From the NCBI RefSeq assembly GCF_047496725.1, contig NC_132979.1, forward strand, positions 6,898,501 through 6,962,500: 64,000 nucleotides of DNA, read 5' to 3'. Below are positions 63,911 through 64,000 of this stretch, piece after piece; within the stretch, counting starts at the first letter, position 1, and every line of letters begins with the position of its first letter. Under the pieces are notes generated by a model, which was not told the DNA's origin, did no database searches, and was given only the letters and a program-made list of their open reading frames with translations. Made by a program: the position numbers and the translations under genes. The DNA comes from Anoplolepis gracilipes. Lineage: Eukaryota > Arthropoda > Insecta > Hymenoptera > Formicidae.

Positions 63911-64000
63911 CGCAAAGTAATTACACCGCACAATTGCACGAATATTGCAGAATCGGTAGAGAAAAAAAAAAAAATTCCGTCGAGTTTTTCATAGAGTAAA

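Larger units (their letters stand above)
62976..64000. other. AT-rich non-coding DNA
   Basis: AT-rich to the window end, with only the octamer palindrome and the 11-bp inverted repeat of note. Confidence 0.7.

Noticed and set aside
1..64000. tRNA, rRNA, CRISPR array, telomeric repeat or well-known insect microRNA
   Set aside because: Searching by eye for T-loop strings, repeat-spacer arrays, TTAGG arrays and several known microRNA sequences found nothing convincing; a covariance-model scan would be decisive.

Overview
This window looks like eukaryotic, almost certainly insect, nuclear DNA. There are no long or closely packed reading frames, no operons and no bacterial gene signals. The base composition alternates between very AT-rich stretches and CpG-rich islands (CG is common and not depleted). 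Simple repeats, mainly (GA)n/(CT)n and (TA)n, occur every few kilobases. CpG-rich islands in an AT-rich background, many (GA)n tracts and a piggyBac-type TTAA element suggest a hymenopteran, possibly an ant. That placement is inference; no gene here fixes the species.

Only one piece of a protein-coding gene is well supported. It is a 93-nt internal exon on the minus strand (34598-34690) with a good acceptor, an in-frame upstream stop, an ATG in good context, 19 codons of a signal-peptide-like N-terminus (MAGWPFSTALLFSILILVR) and a phase-1 GTAAGT donor. This is the usual start of a secreted or cell-surface protein gene. Its 5' exon and promoter should lie at higher coordinates (the CpG-rich block at 62.1-63.0 kb is one candidate) and its mature-protein exons at lower coordinates, probably outside the window. 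Most of the window is then intron or intergenic DNA. A possible plus-strand micro-exon at 23.78 kb and a few coding-looking fragments (40.96, 59.7 and 60.6 kb) are recorded as weak.

The most unusual DNA is at 47.26-50.73 kb. Two fold-back (palindromic) elements lie 20 bp apart. The larger (48098-50725) has inverted arms of about 1.2-1.3 kb around an 80-nt loop, and its arms contain a repeated module of about 440-475 bp. The smaller (47262-48077) is an older palindrome of about 0.8 kb. Neither has a transposase. The layout resembles Foldback or Galileo-like transposons and, if transcribed, would make a hairpin RNA longer than 1 kb.

Other mobile-element traces are a non-autonomous terminal-inverted-repeat element of about 0.5 kb at 35804-36316 with three internal units, a truncated relative at 37299-37520, a 265-bp piggyBac-like MITE at 29493-29757 with TTAA duplications, and a pair of 58-bp inverted repeats 2.1 kb apart (29427 and 31578).

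Layout: 0-6 kb mixed, with an ACGTC repeat and a GC-rich hairpin; 6-12 kb mostly AT-rich; 12.5-20 kb alternating islands with G-rich tracts and tandem duplications; 20-29 kb mixed; 29-35 kb islands plus the exon; 35-40 kb AT-rich with the MITE pair; 40-47 kb mixed with a near-perfect 46-bp palindrome at 45.07 kb; 47-51 kb fold-backs; 51-64 kb mixed, ending with a CpG-rich block near 62.5 kb. No tRNA, rRNA or CRISPR array was recognised by eye.
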